Source of the DNA: Bacteroidales bacterium UBA3709 | Lineage (GTDB): Bacteria > Bacteroidota > Bacteroidia > Bacteroidales > UBA932 | Assembly (NCBI GenBank): GCA_002372015.1 | Contig: DFIA01000002.1 | Span: 1 to 32,986 of the forward strand | DNA: 32,986 bases | Reading direction: 5' to 3' | Shown: one piece after another, positions 17,269 through 26,375 of the stretch | Position numbering within the stretch: the first letter of the stretch is position 1 | Layout: each line of letters begins with the position of its first letter | The notes under the pieces: model-generated | What the model saw: only the letters and a program-made list of their open reading frames with translations | Told to the model about the DNA's origin: nothing | Databases searched by the model: none | Made by a program: the position numbers and the translations under genes

Positions 17269-18352
17269 ATGGAGAATTTCAAGGAACGCCTGGCTGCGTT
17301 AAGGAGGTCTCTTTGACTACGAAGGAAAAGTTAAAGAGATAGAAAAAAACGAAAAACTAACCACATCGGCAGATTTCTGGGATGATGCAAAACGCGCAGA
17401 GGTTTTCGTAAAAAAACTTTCTGCCCTCAAATATTGGGTCAATGAAATTAATTCTCTTGCCTCTGAGGCAGAAGATTTAGAAGTTCTCAAAGAAATGGAA
17501 GCATCCGAAGAAGAAATATCGCAAGCCGAAACCAATCTTCAGAAGCATATAGAAGACATTGAGTTCAAAAGTATGCTATCTGGAGAAGGAGATAACCTTG
17601 GTGCCTTGGTAAAAATAAATTCCGGAGCCGGAGGTACTGAGGCTAACGACTGGAGCTCCATGCTAATGAGAATGTACACCAGATGGGGAGAAAGAAACGG
17701 ATATAAGGTTACCATTACAGATCTGTTAGAAGGAGACGAGGCCGGTATAAAATCCGCCACCTTACAAATTGAAGGTGATTATGCATACGGCTATCTTAAA
17801 GCCGAAAACGGAGTACATCGTTTGGTAAGGATTTCGCCATATAATGCCCAGGGCAAAAGGCAAACAACCTTCTCTTCTGTATTTGTATATCCGCTGGTTG
17901 ACGAAAGCATAGAAATTGTAATCAATCCTGCCGACTTGGAATGGGATACTTTTCGTTCTTCCGGAGCAGGAGGGCAAAATGTAAACAAGGTGGAAACCGG
18001 TGTAAGGGTTAAGCACATACCCACCGGCATAGTGGTTGAGAACACAGAAACCCGTTCACAATTAGATAATCGCCAGAATGCACTGCGTATTCTCAAATCG
18101 CATCTCTACGAACTTGAACTGCAAAAGAAAAGAGCTAAACAGGCAGAACTCGAAGGACAAAAGAAAAAGATAGAATGGGGTAGCCAGATAAGAAGCTATG
18201 TGCTCCATCCATACAAGATGGTAAAGGATGTGCGTACAGGAGAAGAAACAGCCGATACTCAGGCCGTGCTGGACGGCGATCTTAACGAATTTATGAAAGC
18301 TTTTCTGATGGGTAAGAAGAGAGGCGACAACCAAAACGACCCCTCTCTATAA
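17269..18352 (+). CDS. prfB: Peptide chain release factor 2, with programmed +1 frameshift
   Basis: RF2 releases finished peptides at UAA and UGA. Zero-frame codons from ATG 17269 run 15 codons to CTT and an in-frame TGA at 17314-17316. Skipping T17314 continues through GAC TAC GAA to the stop at 18350-18352, giving 360 residues, the normal RF2 length. The recoding site has a perfect AGGAGG at 17302-17307, 3 bases before CTT TGA C, the same spacing as E. coli. GGQ is at residues 234-236 of the joined product. The stop-codon recognition tripeptide is SPY (189-191) where E. coli has SPF. Low RF2 should favour the frameshift, so expression is autoregulated. Simple ORF calling from 17495 would drop the first 75 residues. 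Confidence 0.95.
17302..17317 (+). promoter_or_regulatory. prfB +1 programmed frameshift signal
   Basis: The 16-base signal is AGGAGG, then TCT, then CTT TGA C. The anti-Shine-Dalgarno of the ribosome pairs with AGGAGG while CTT sits in the P site and the UGA stop waits in the A site, promoting a slip to the +1 frame. UGA is followed by C, a weak termination context. All parts needed in the E. coli case are present. Confidence 0.93.
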
Positions 18353-18447
18353 GCTAATGAGCAAAGCCTAATTGAAAGCCGCAAACCGGCAAGAGATAGA
18401 TAAAATACCACTGGGATGTTTTAACCAACTTGTAGAAACTGATTGTG

Positions 18448-18543
18448 ATGAAACAGTTACTGATTTTCTTTTTTATAATTGATAGTCTATTGGGCTGTAA
18501 TTCACATTATGCCCAAAAGACACAAGAAAAACGAAGACCTTGA
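18448..18543 (+). CDS. 31-residue lipoprotein-like small ORF (or remnant)
   Basis: An ATG at 18448 opens a 31-codon frame with a charged start, a long hydrophobic core (LLIFFFIIDSLL) and the lipobox LLGC, followed by a short polar tail ending RRP. It is therefore a complete lipoprotein signal with about 13 residues after the Cys. Just past its stop, in another frame, is a run (KNEDLEQ, stop, TIVQEIEIEATR) that could be the decayed body of a longer protein. It could be a real mini-lipoprotein or the front of a pseudogene. The surrounding 296-base gap between prfB and the fumarase holds no other gene that I can see. Confidence 0.35.
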   Translation: MKQLLIFFFIIDSLLGCNSHYAQKTQEKRRP

Positions 18544-18648
18544 ACAATAGACGATAGTACAAGAAATTGAGATTGAGGCAACTCGTTGAAATAGAAACCG
18601 ATAATAAAATAAAAACAATAATATAGCTACTAAAATTTATAAGATATT

Positions 18649-20274
18649 ATGGCTTACAAATACGAACCCATGTTTCAGATTGGAGAAGATTCAACTGAAT
18701 ATTATCTACTTACAAAAGAACACGTTAGCCTCAGCGAATTTGAAGGTAATCAAATGCTGAAGGTAGATGCAGATGGCCTTAAAATGCTGGCACAGCATGC
18801 TTTCAGAGATGTAAATTTTCTGCTTAGAAAAGAACACAATGAACAGGTTGCAAAAATTCTTTCAGACCCACAGGCTTCAGACAACGACAAATATGTAGCC
18901 CTGCAATTTCTCCGTAATGCAGAAGTGGCGGCAAAGGGCAAATTGCCTTTCTGTCAAGATACAGGAACTGCTATAATACATGCAGAAAAGGGTCAGCAAG
19001 TATGGACCGGAATAGATGATGCTGAGGCTCTATCGGAGGGTATATATAAGACTTATACAGAGGAAAATTTACGCTATAGCCAAAATGCACCACTAACAAT
19101 GTACACCGAGGTGAATACAAAATGTAATCTTCCAGCGCAAATAGATATAGAGGCGGCAGAAGGTATGGAATATCGCTTCTTGTGCGTAGTAAAGGGTGGA
19201 GGAAGTGCAAATAAAAGCTACCTCTATCAAATGACTAAAGCCGTATTAAATCCAGATACTCTTGTTCCGTTTTTAATAGAGAAAATCAAGTCTTTAGGAA
19301 CAGCCGCCTGCCCTCCTTATCATATAGCTTTTGTAATTGGTGGCACTTCTGCAGAAAAAAACCTGCTCACTGTAAAGCTCGCTTCTGCTAAGTTCTACGA
19401 TAATCTGCCTACTACCGGTAACGAAAGTGGCAGAGCTTTTAGAGATATTGAATTAGAGAAAAAAGTGTTTGAAGAAACCTGTAAAATTGGATTGGGAGCA
19501 CAGTTTGGCGGAAAGTATCTGGCTCACGATATTAGAATCATACGCTTGCCAAGACATGGAGCAAGCTGCCCTATAGGTTTAGGAGTCAGCTGTTCTGCAG
19601 ACCGCAACATAAAAGCCAAGATAAATAAAGATGGTATATGGATAGAAAAACTCGACGATAATCCAACCCGTCTGATTCCAGAAGAACTGCGTCAGGCTGG
19701 TGAGGGTAACGCCGTAAAAATAGACCTGAACCAACCGGTGGCAAAAATATTACAGACGCTTACAAAGTACCCTGTATCTACTCGTTTGAGCCTCAATGGA
19801 ACCATTGTTGTTGCCAGAGACATTGCACATGCCAAACTAAAGGAAAGGCTCGACAACGGCCAAGACCTTCCACAGTATTTTAAAGATCATCCAGTGTTTT
19901 ATGCCGGACCGGCAAAAACTCCTAAAGGAATGCCATCTGGCTCGTTTGGCCCTACCACCGCCGCCCGTATGGACCCTTATGTAGATCTATTCCAAAGCCA
20001 TGGCGCAAGTATGATTATGTTAGCTAAGGGAAACCGTAGCCTGCAAGTAACCGAAGCTTGTCAAAAGCACGGAGGATTCTATTTGGGAAGTATCGGTGGA
20101 CCTGCAGCCATACTCGCTCAAAACAATATCAAGAGCGTTGAATGTTTGGAATATCCGGAATTAGGTATGGAGGCTATTTGGAAGATTGAAGTTGAAGACT
20201 TCCCTGCCTTTATCCTAATAGACGACAAGGGCAACGATTTCTTTGCTCAATTTACTCCCGTAACCAATAAATAA
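18649..20274 (+). CDS. Class I fumarate hydratase (iron-sulfur, single chain)
   Basis: The 541-residue enzyme interconverts fumarate and L-malate in the TCA cycle or in the reductive branch used by anaerobes to make succinate. It is the oxygen-sensitive class I type with a [4Fe-4S] cluster. By spacing to E. coli FumA the ligands are Cys102 (FCQDTG), Cys221 (AACPPYH) and Cys315 (VSCSADRN). The C-terminal half carries GPTTAARMDPY and GGPAAILAQ, typical of the beta domain. Both domains are fused in one chain. No clear TAnnTTTG box is visible in the last 100 bases upstream. The end overlaps the GH84 gene by 23 bases, and a terminator hairpin covers the stop codon. Confidence 0.94.
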   Translation: MAYKYEPMFQIGEDSTEYYLLTKEHVSLSEFEGNQMLKVDADGLKMLAQHAFRDVNFLLRKEHNEQVAKILSDPQASDNDKYVALQFLRNAEVAAKGKLPFCQDTGTAIIHAEKGQQVWTGIDDAEALSEGIYKTYTEENLRYSQNAPLTMYTEVNTKCNLPAQIDIEAAEGMEYRFLCVVKGGGSANKSYLYQMTKAVLNPDTLVPFLIEKIKSLGTAACPPYHIAFVIGGTSAEKNLLTVKLASAKFYDNLPTTGNESGRAFRDIELEKKVFEETCKIGLGAQFGGKYLAHDIRIIRLPRHGASCPIGLGVSCSADRNIKAKINKDGIWIEKLDDNPTRLIPEELRQAGEGNAVKIDLNQPVAKILQTLTKYPVSTRLSLNGTIVVARDIAHAKLKERLDNGQDLPQYFKDHPVFYAGPAKTPKGMPSGSFGPTTAARMDPYVDLFQSHGASMIMLAKGNRSLQVTEACQKHGGFYLGSIGGPAAILAQNNIKSVECLEYPELGMEAIWKIEVEDFPAFILIDDKGNDFFAQFTPVTNK

Positions 20275-22243
20275 ACGGGAGCAGATTTTTTGCAGCAGGC
20301 TCGGCGGTGCGTTCCGCCATTTTGATATGCTCGCCCATACCACCCAAAATTTCAAATCTGAAATCAGGGTCGTTTTCATAGTCTCTTGCCGGCACAGTAG
20401 AGTTCTGAACAGGAGAGGTGGAGTGCTTGAGTTTCAACAGAGCCATAGCTTCTGCCGTCATAGCTTCCAGTTTTAGAAGCCATGGACGTATATCGCTGTA
20501 AAACAAACGGTCAGATTCTTTAGGAGAGTCTTTCATCCCCTTTATACGATTGCACGAGGTGTTTACCTTTTCCAACTCAGACAATAATGCTCCATAAGCA
20601 GGCTTTCCGCGTTCTACAGACTGCTTATATCTGGATATGAGATACTCAAACTCATCATTATCGTAGTATCTTAAAGCAGGAATTATATTGAACAGATCAC
20701 CTGCCCACTCTTTTCCAACCACAGCAGAAACAGCAGCTTCCCAGCTAACATCATTATTGAAAGCTTTCGGATTCCAAGCGTAATCTGCAACGCTAAACAA
20801 CCCTATTTTAGACAATTCACCTTGCTGCATAGGATTTACTATCAAAGTATTCAAGCCTGTTTCCCGATCTATGCGACTAATTGAACTTATATGGCTCTCG
20901 TCTCTGAAATTAGTGTACATATCGGCTATGAAAAGCTTGGTGAGATCCTGATCGTTGCACAGATAATTCCACCACCAGCCGGGAGTACGCCCCAAACCAA
21001 GCTCAACAGCCACATGGTTTACGTCTTTAGAATTAGGCACAGACCAAACATTAGCACCGGTAATGTAAATGTTTATTTTTTCGGGCACGCTTTTCAACGA
21101 TGTAAAGAATGTGCGGCCTTTATCGGCATCTGCCCAAGAATAAGCATAAAGCTGAGGAACATACTGCAACGGCTTTACTGTATCGGCAGGAGCAGCCCCT
21201 TTTCTATTCCATTTCTGATCTATTGTCTGCTGAAGAAGTGTTAGATTGTTTGCACACAGATTAAGGATTTTAGGGTCTGAACTTACTCCCACATCATCTA
21301 CAAACACTCCGAATTGCCTAACTCCCAAGGAGTACATGCTCTCAAACTTATTCATTATATGAGATATTATATCTTTGTCTGTTCCCTCCGCAAAGGCTTT
21401 TCCCGGATGTATGGCCCATATAAAATCTACTTTGCAATTCTGCGCCACTGTTGCAATGTCGCGCATCATATCTTGTGTCAGATAGCCTATGCTCTCCTGC
21501 TCAGCGGTAATTGAAGTTGGATAAGGCTCACTCCAGTATCTGGAATGATAAGGATCGCTCTTGGCTCCATACATATAGGTATTCATTTTATATCTCGCCA
21601 TAAAGCGGAATAAATCTTTTGTAACTGCCGCCGAATAAGGCACTCCATAATATCCTTCTATTATTCCTCTATGCTTTACAGAAGCCCAGTCGTAAATAGA
21701 TACACAATGCGATAGTCCCGAATCTAACATCTGCTCAAAAGAAGCTAATCCGCAGAATACTGCATCTGTATTTTCTCCTATTATAACAAGTTGAGCGGTA
21801 GCACCTCCTGCTTTACCCCATAACTCATTAGTTAAACATAGGATATGAGAATCAAAGTATTGGTGTTTAAAAAGTTCTTTATCCAATTTCAGATGATCTG
21901 CCACCTTGTCTGCTACCCCATTTGAGCCCACGATACCAAGCAGAATGTTAGCTCCTTTCTTGTCTATCTTGTCTGATATTACCGCCTCTATAGCATGGTC
22001 TGCAAGAATCTGCTTTGCCCTATTTATTGTAACCCTATCTATTCCACTATCTGCCACTATATTAACTATTCTAACTCCATCGTAAGAAGCCTGCCCTGGC
22101 ATCGGCACTATCTTACGCGGCACCGGATATATGGTGTATAGTCTGTCTGCATAAACCTGTGCCCTTACATCTGTAATACTGCTAAAAAAAAGAAGAGTTG
22201 CTGCACACAACAAACAAATCTTAAAAAGTCTTGCCCGTTTCAT
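20252..22243 (-). CDS. Exported beta-N-acetylglucosaminidase, GH84 (O-GlcNAcase-like)
   Basis: The 663-residue protein has a Sec signal peptide (hydrophobic residues 8-22, cleavage near VRA). An N-terminal GH20b-like domain (YPVPRKIVPMPG onward, to about 180) is followed by the GH84 catalytic barrel (RGIIEGYYGVPY at 192-203) with the adjacent catalytic pair Asp316-Asp317 in FVDDVG. A helical C-terminal domain begins near 500. Family members use substrate-assisted catalysis to release GlcNAc from glycoproteins; in gut Bacteroidota they are linked to host O-glycan use. It is the last gene of the rlmN-patatin-recX-GH84 unit, 11 bases after recX. Its 3' end overlaps the fumarase gene. Confidence 0.9.
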   Translation of the reverse strand: MKRARLFKICLLCAATLLFFSSITDVRAQVYADRLYTIYPVPRKIVPMPGQASYDGVRIVNIVADSGIDRVTINRAKQILADHAIEAVISDKIDKKGANILLGIVGSNGVADKVADHLKLDKELFKHQYFDSHILCLTNELWGKAGGATAQLVIIGENTDAVFCGLASFEQMLDSGLSHCVSIYDWASVKHRGIIEGYYGVPYSAAVTKDLFRFMARYKMNTYMYGAKSDPYHSRYWSEPYPTSITAEQESIGYLTQDMMRDIATVAQNCKVDFIWAIHPGKAFAEGTDKDIISHIMNKFESMYSLGVRQFGVFVDDVGVSSDPKILNLCANNLTLLQQTIDQKWNRKGAAPADTVKPLQYVPQLYAYSWADADKGRTFFTSLKSVPEKINIYITGANVWSVPNSKDVNHVAVELGLGRTPGWWWNYLCNDQDLTKLFIADMYTNFRDESHISSISRIDRETGLNTLIVNPMQQGELSKIGLFSVADYAWNPKAFNNDVSWEAAVSAVVGKEWAGDLFNIIPALRYYDNDEFEYLISRYKQSVERGKPAYGALLSELEKVNTSCNRIKGMKDSPKESDRLFYSDIRPWLLKLEAMTAEAMALLKLKHSTSPVQNSTVPARDYENDPDFRFEILGGMGEHIKMAERTAEPAAKNLLPFIYWLRE
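20255..20291 (+). terminator. Intrinsic terminator of the fumarase gene, embedded in two coding ends
   Basis: CTCCCGT (20255-20261) pairs perfectly with ACGGGAG (20275-20281) around a 13-base loop, followed after CAGA by six T (20286-20291). The left arm is inside fumarase codons; the right arm begins immediately after the fumarase stop and lies inside GH84 codons on the other strand. The stem works in both directions but only the plus strand has a T tract. Confidence 0.65.
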
Positions 22244-22254
22244 TATAGTAGCGT

Positions 22255-22917
22255 TTAATAATTATTATCCATATCTTGCAACCGCTCACTCAAGTAAGCC
22301 GATATATGTCTTATATTAAATCCCTTACGCACTGCGTAGGCTGTAAGTTCTGCACGCATCTGAACAGAAGCAGATCTGATTTTTGCACCTAACGCATAAA
22401 TTTTTCTATATATGGCAGCTCTTTCTTTTGGAGAAACATTATCCTCTTTATTGGAAAGCCTATTACTCAACACCTCTGCCTGCTCTTTATATTGTTCTGT
22501 TTTTCGTGAGATTTTCTTACTGATTTCCGCCTTCTTTTTTTCAAGAATTTCTGAGAGAACTTTATTTGCTAATTCTTCTTCGGCTGCTATAGCTTCCTCG
22601 GCAATAGCATCTTCTATTCCTGCGTCTTTTAGGCCCCTCAATATTTTATCAGGCCCCCAATGTAAAAACCTCAGTTTATCACGAGTAAAGGCAGTGGCAA
22701 AGCGAGCATTGTCTATGTACTTGTCTTTCTTTAGCTGTTCTATGATATCAGACACCTGCTTTTGAGAGAAAGATGCAAACGCACACAGTTTTTCATGTAC
22801 CTGTTTTTCAGACATTTCTCGGCGAGAACAAGCTGCCATAATATGCGCCTTTGCAGAGTCGGCGCTTATTAGACTATCTGATTCTTTCTGTGAAAAGTCT
22901 ATCGCTTTTTTGCGCAT
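22255..22917 (-). CDS. recX: Regulatory protein RecX
   Basis: The 220-residue cytoplasmic protein matches RecX, which binds RecA filaments and usually limits their activity. Seen are the helical RecX repeats: RREMSEKQVHEKL, FSQKQVSDIIEQLKKDKYIDNARFATAF and the WGPDKILRGLKDAGI segment. The region after residue 105 is a Lys/Glu-rich coiled-coil-like linker not found in the shorter E. coli protein, then a last three-helix repeat (RAAIYRKIYALGAKI onward). It lies in an operon with rlmN on the strand opposite recA, about 3.5 kb away, instead of beside recA. Confidence 0.88.
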   Translation of the reverse strand: MRKKAIDFSQKESDSLISADSAKAHIMAACSRREMSEKQVHEKLCAFASFSQKQVSDIIEQLKKDKYIDNARFATAFTRDKLRFLHWGPDKILRGLKDAGIEDAIAEEAIAAEEELANKVLSEILEKKKAEISKKISRKTEQYKEQAEVLSNRLSNKEDNVSPKERAAIYRKIYALGAKIRSASVQMRAELTAYAVRKGFNIRHISAYLSERLQDMDNNY

Positions 22918-22929
22918 TCCTGATATGTT

Positions 22930-25245
22930 CTAAAAGAAATAACCCAAGGAAAGATAAGCTCCAACCTTTTTCTTATTGTAATCGCTCCAATGGATATTAA
23001 AAGACATAGGGCCTATTCTTGTCTGATAACTATATTGTGCACCAATACCCCAATAGCCTTTTTGGTCAAAACTCACCATCTTATCCAAACTCTTTCCATT
23101 TCGTAAATAGTTTACCAACAGATACACATAATGTTTAGACCCAAGCTTTTTACGAAGATCGGCCCTTAGTATTGCCACTGAGTTGTCCATGGCATTGGCG
23201 TAGTTTATTCCTATAAAAGGCATCTGATGCTCTACATAACGGCCTGCCTCAGAACCTCCTACATAATTATAAAAAGGCAATTCCAACCGGTTGCGAACAT
23301 TCACCCTGCCAAATATACGAGGTTCCACAACAAATCCTCTACCAAGGTTAAAGGCCATGTTAGCATTTATCATGTATGAGCCAAAACTCTTGAAACCAGA
23401 ATGAAAACCAAATAAATAGTACGCCGCATCGGCCTGAAGATACATTCCTTTTTCTGGAAAATACTTACTGTCTCTGGTATCTATTACCCCACGCGCAAAT
23501 ATAGGCAGATAACTCCTTGCGCTCATACGATCCGGCCTGTGTTCCTCTACATTGGTATAGAACTTTGTAAACTTAAAGTTCTCAAATCTAACCCCAATCT
23601 TCACATCCAAATCTCTGAAATAAGTGATATTAGCCAAAGCTGCCTCTACTCCATTATAGATATAGGCTATATTGTTGCGCGATACCTTATCGGAATATAT
23701 ATTCACATCTTTCTTGCTGAACAGATAGCTCAGTTCCAGTCTTGGGAAATTCCGGAACATATAATCGTATTCTAATTTTATATAAGGATTAAAGCTTAAC
23801 CTTGCCGTAAGACTTGCACGTGAACCATGCAACGAATACTGGTTGATTCCTACCCGCATAATCATAGCTGCTGCCTCTTCTGTATCGTATCTGGCTCCTA
23901 TACTTATAAAGTCAGAAGGCCCTCTGGTAAACTTAAATTTAAGATCATATTCCTGAAGAGATGATGAGTCTTCTCTCTCAGATTTAACTAAGCTGTAAGT
24001 AACCTGAGCAAAAATCTGTGTGCCTGTAAATACAGAAATAGCATTGTTGATTTGAGCTCCAGACATTATTTGATTTTCTTTCAAATTAGCCAGTTCCATC
24101 AACCATCTCCTCGCTTGAGGTTCAACTCCTTCAAAAGTAATTTTGCCAACCCTGAATCTTGCTTTATAAACATTGCTTGCTCTATGCGCCGAACTATATG
24201 CCTTGTTTTCGCCTATAAGCTTGGCCAAGGCTACAAGCAATTCTTCTCTTTCCTCGGCGGCCTTATATCCATTTGCCAAAAGCATTTCTACTGCTTCCTT
24301 GTTAAAACTCATGGTGCCAAACTCAGACACATCAGGATGCATATATATATCCACCTGCTGCTTATTCTCAAGAAAACGCTCATTACCCATAAGGCCAATG
24401 AGTTGCATTAGTACAGCGTCTATAGATTTTAGTTCGTCTGCAGAAGAAAGGGCTGTTTGTACATCTACGCCTATTATAATATCTGCCCCCATTTTTTTGG
24501 CTACATCCACAGGAAAGTTATTAACCACACCTCCATCTACAAGCACTCTGCCATCTATTGTAATTGGAGCAAAAAAGCCAGGTATTGCCATACTGGCTCT
24601 CATACATAAAGGAAGAATACCATGATCTAAAACTACCTCCTCGCCTGTAGCAAGATCTGTGGCAATACACGCAAATGGTATAGGCAAGGTATTAAAGTCT
24701 ATGGAGTCTTGGTAACCCATAGCCAAGCCGTTAAGCAAATTAAGAACATTATTACCGCTTACAAAACCTCCCGGTAAATTAAATGCAAACTTATCTTTTT
24801 GCTGTGGCTTCTCCTGATTGCTTTCCTGATTTCTGAAAATCTTGCTACGAAACATATATATGGGTATGTTCAGAAAGAACCTCTCGCCATCCTGTTTTTT
24901 AGAAAAATTAAGGTCTTCTCTTCTTATATTATCTGACAACAGATACCCCCAATCTGCAGTAGAAACTATGGTATCCATCTGGGCTGAGTTATAACCCATT
25001 GCATATAAACCTCCTACGAGAGCTCCCATAGAAGTACCAACTATAATATCGGGCTGTATGCCCAACTCCTCCAACTTTTTTATAACTCCTATGTGAGCAA
25101 CACCCTTGGCACCGCCACCGCACAAAACCAAAGCAACCTTTATTTTTTTTGGAGAAACTTCATCGGGTACTGTTTCGGCAGTAGCTTTTACTCCTATCAG
25201 CAGGATTATAAGAATAGCAATAATTGTTCTCTTGAGTGTAATCAT
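22930..25245 (-). CDS. Patatin-like phospholipase with C-terminal surface-antigen barrel
   Basis: The 771-residue protein has an N-terminal signal peptide (to about residue 24) and a patatin domain: oxyanion loop GGGAKG at 43-48, nucleophile Ser72 in GTSMG, and Asp237 in VDGG, forming a Ser-Asp dyad. A POTRA-like section at about 365-430 (FRVGKITFEGVEPQARR) leads into a beta-barrel of alternating strands with the C-terminal FF end (SLGYFF), like bacterial surface antigen/BamA-type barrels. This is the layout of PlpD-like type Vd proteins, where the lipase domain is carried by an outer-membrane barrel. Substrates would be phospholipids or acyl esters. It sits 12 bases from recX and 4 bases after rlmN. 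Confidence 0.9.
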   Translation of the reverse strand: MITLKRTIIAILIILLIGVKATAETVPDEVSPKKIKVALVLCGGGAKGVAHIGVIKKLEELGIQPDIIVGTSMGALVGGLYAMGYNSAQMDTIVSTADWGYLLSDNIRREDLNFSKKQDGERFFLNIPIYMFRSKIFRNQESNQEKPQQKDKFAFNLPGGFVSGNNVLNLLNGLAMGYQDSIDFNTLPIPFACIATDLATGEEVVLDHGILPLCMRASMAIPGFFAPITIDGRVLVDGGVVNNFPVDVAKKMGADIIIGVDVQTALSSADELKSIDAVLMQLIGLMGNERFLENKQQVDIYMHPDVSEFGTMSFNKEAVEMLLANGYKAAEEREELLVALAKLIGENKAYSSAHRASNVYKARFRVGKITFEGVEPQARRWLMELANLKENQIMSGAQINNAISVFTGTQIFAQVTYSLVKSEREDSSSLQEYDLKFKFTRGPSDFISIGARYDTEEAAAMIMRVGINQYSLHGSRASLTARLSFNPYIKLEYDYMFRNFPRLELSYLFSKKDVNIYSDKVSRNNIAYIYNGVEAALANITYFRDLDVKIGVRFENFKFTKFYTNVEEHRPDRMSARSYLPIFARGVIDTRDSKYFPEKGMYLQADAAYYLFGFHSGFKSFGSYMINANMAFNLGRGFVVEPRIFGRVNVRNRLELPFYNYVGGSEAGRYVEHQMPFIGINYANAMDNSVAILRADLRKKLGSKHYVYLLVNYLRNGKSLDKMVSFDQKGYWGIGAQYSYQTRIGPMSFNIHWSDYNKKKVGAYLSLGYFF

Positions 25246-25249
25246 ATTA

Positions 25250-26344
25250 TTAAACTTTTTTCAAAGATAATTTTCCGCTCAACATTCCGCAAGCGGCCTC
25301 TATGTCTTGCCCTCTGGAAGCTCTTAGAGTTGCGGTAATGCCAGCGGCCTCAAGTACAGCCAGAAAGCCTTCTATGGTCTGTAGAGAAGAAGGTTTATAT
25401 TTAGTGTCGCCTATATCGTGAAATCTTATCAGATTTACTCTGCACTCCAAATTCCTTAACATGGCCACTAAAGCCTCTGCATGTTTTTTAGTATCGTTCA
25501 GTCCGCTAAACATTATATACTCAAAACTCACTCTCCGCTGCCCCGTAAAATTGTAACGGCGAATTATCTGCAATGTTTGCCCTATAGGAAAAGCCGCTTC
25601 GCTCGGCATAAAAGATAATCTCTCGGCATGGAAAGGATTATGAAGGCTTATGGCAAGATGAGCTTGGCTTTCGTCTAAAAATCTTTCCAAAGGCGATTTC
25701 TGCAATGTACCGGCTTTTTGCCCCAAGGACTTGTTAATACCTATTGAGCTTAGAGTTATACGTTTAGGACTCCAACTCAAACCCCATTCGCCTGTAAGTA
25801 TATCCAGAGTTCTGATAACATTATCTATATTATCTAACGGCTCTCCCATTCCCATAAATACTGCATTGGTAATTTCTTCTGCCTCATCTATATACAAGAA
25901 CTGAGAAAGTATCTGAGAAGCATCTAACTGGCCGTGGAAACCCATACGTCCGGTCATACAAAAACAACAATTCATACGACAGCCGGCCTGAGAAGAAACA
26001 CATAAAGTCTTACGGCCTTTATCTGGTATCATAACCGCTTCTACAAAAGAGCTGGCAGGAGAATCGCAAGATGTTTTTCCGGCATAAGACTTTACCTCAA
26101 ACAGATACTTCTTGGTGCCGTCTTTACTCAAAGCGTATTTAAGATAAGGCACCGAACCTATTTCATATTTTTCTGCTAAAATCTGCCTGGTTTTCTTGGA
26201 TAAATTAGTCATCTGGTCAAAAGAGGTTACCCTTTTCTTGTATAGCCAATCCGCTATTTGGGTTGCAGAATATGCAGGAAATCCCTCTTTGGTGCAAAGA
26301 GCCCTCAGTTCGTTGAGATTAAGACCCAATAATTTTGTTTTCAT
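25250..26344 (-). CDS. rlmN: 23S rRNA (adenine-C2)-methyltransferase RlmN
   Basis: The 364-residue radical SAM enzyme methylates A2503 of 23S rRNA and A37 of some tRNAs. The cluster motif CxxxCxxC is Cys122, Cys126 and Cys129 (GCRMNCCFCMTG), and the second catalytic Cys is Cys352 in AACGML near the C-terminus. Also seen are MGMGEPLDN, RITLSSIGI, LAISLHNPF and VNLIRFHDIGD. It is the first gene of a four-gene minus-strand unit and shares a 116-base divergent region with recA. A TAAATTTG promoter lies 32 bases before the ATG. Confidence 0.96.
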   Translation of the reverse strand: MKTKLLGLNLNELRALCTKEGFPAYSATQIADWLYKKRVTSFDQMTNLSKKTRQILAEKYEIGSVPYLKYALSKDGTKKYLFEVKSYAGKTSCDSPASSFVEAVMIPDKGRKTLCVSSQAGCRMNCCFCMTGRMGFHGQLDASQILSQFLYIDEAEEITNAVFMGMGEPLDNIDNVIRTLDILTGEWGLSWSPKRITLSSIGINKSLGQKAGTLQKSPLERFLDESQAHLAISLHNPFHAERLSFMPSEAAFPIGQTLQIIRRYNFTGQRRVSFEYIMFSGLNDTKKHAEALVAMLRNLECRVNLIRFHDIGDTKYKPSSLQTIEGFLAVLEAAGITATLRASRGQDIEAACGMLSGKLSLKKV

Positions 26345-26375
26345 TGGCTATTTTTTCCTTTTTGACGGATATTGA

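Noticed and set aside
17495..18352. Release factor 2 starting at the internal ATG 17495
   Set aside because: The upstream frame with ATG 17269 and the CTT TGA C shift site gives the normal full length.
18388..18400. GCCG-CAAAC-CGGC hairpin after prfB as a terminator
   Set aside because: The stem has only four pairs and no T tract follows.
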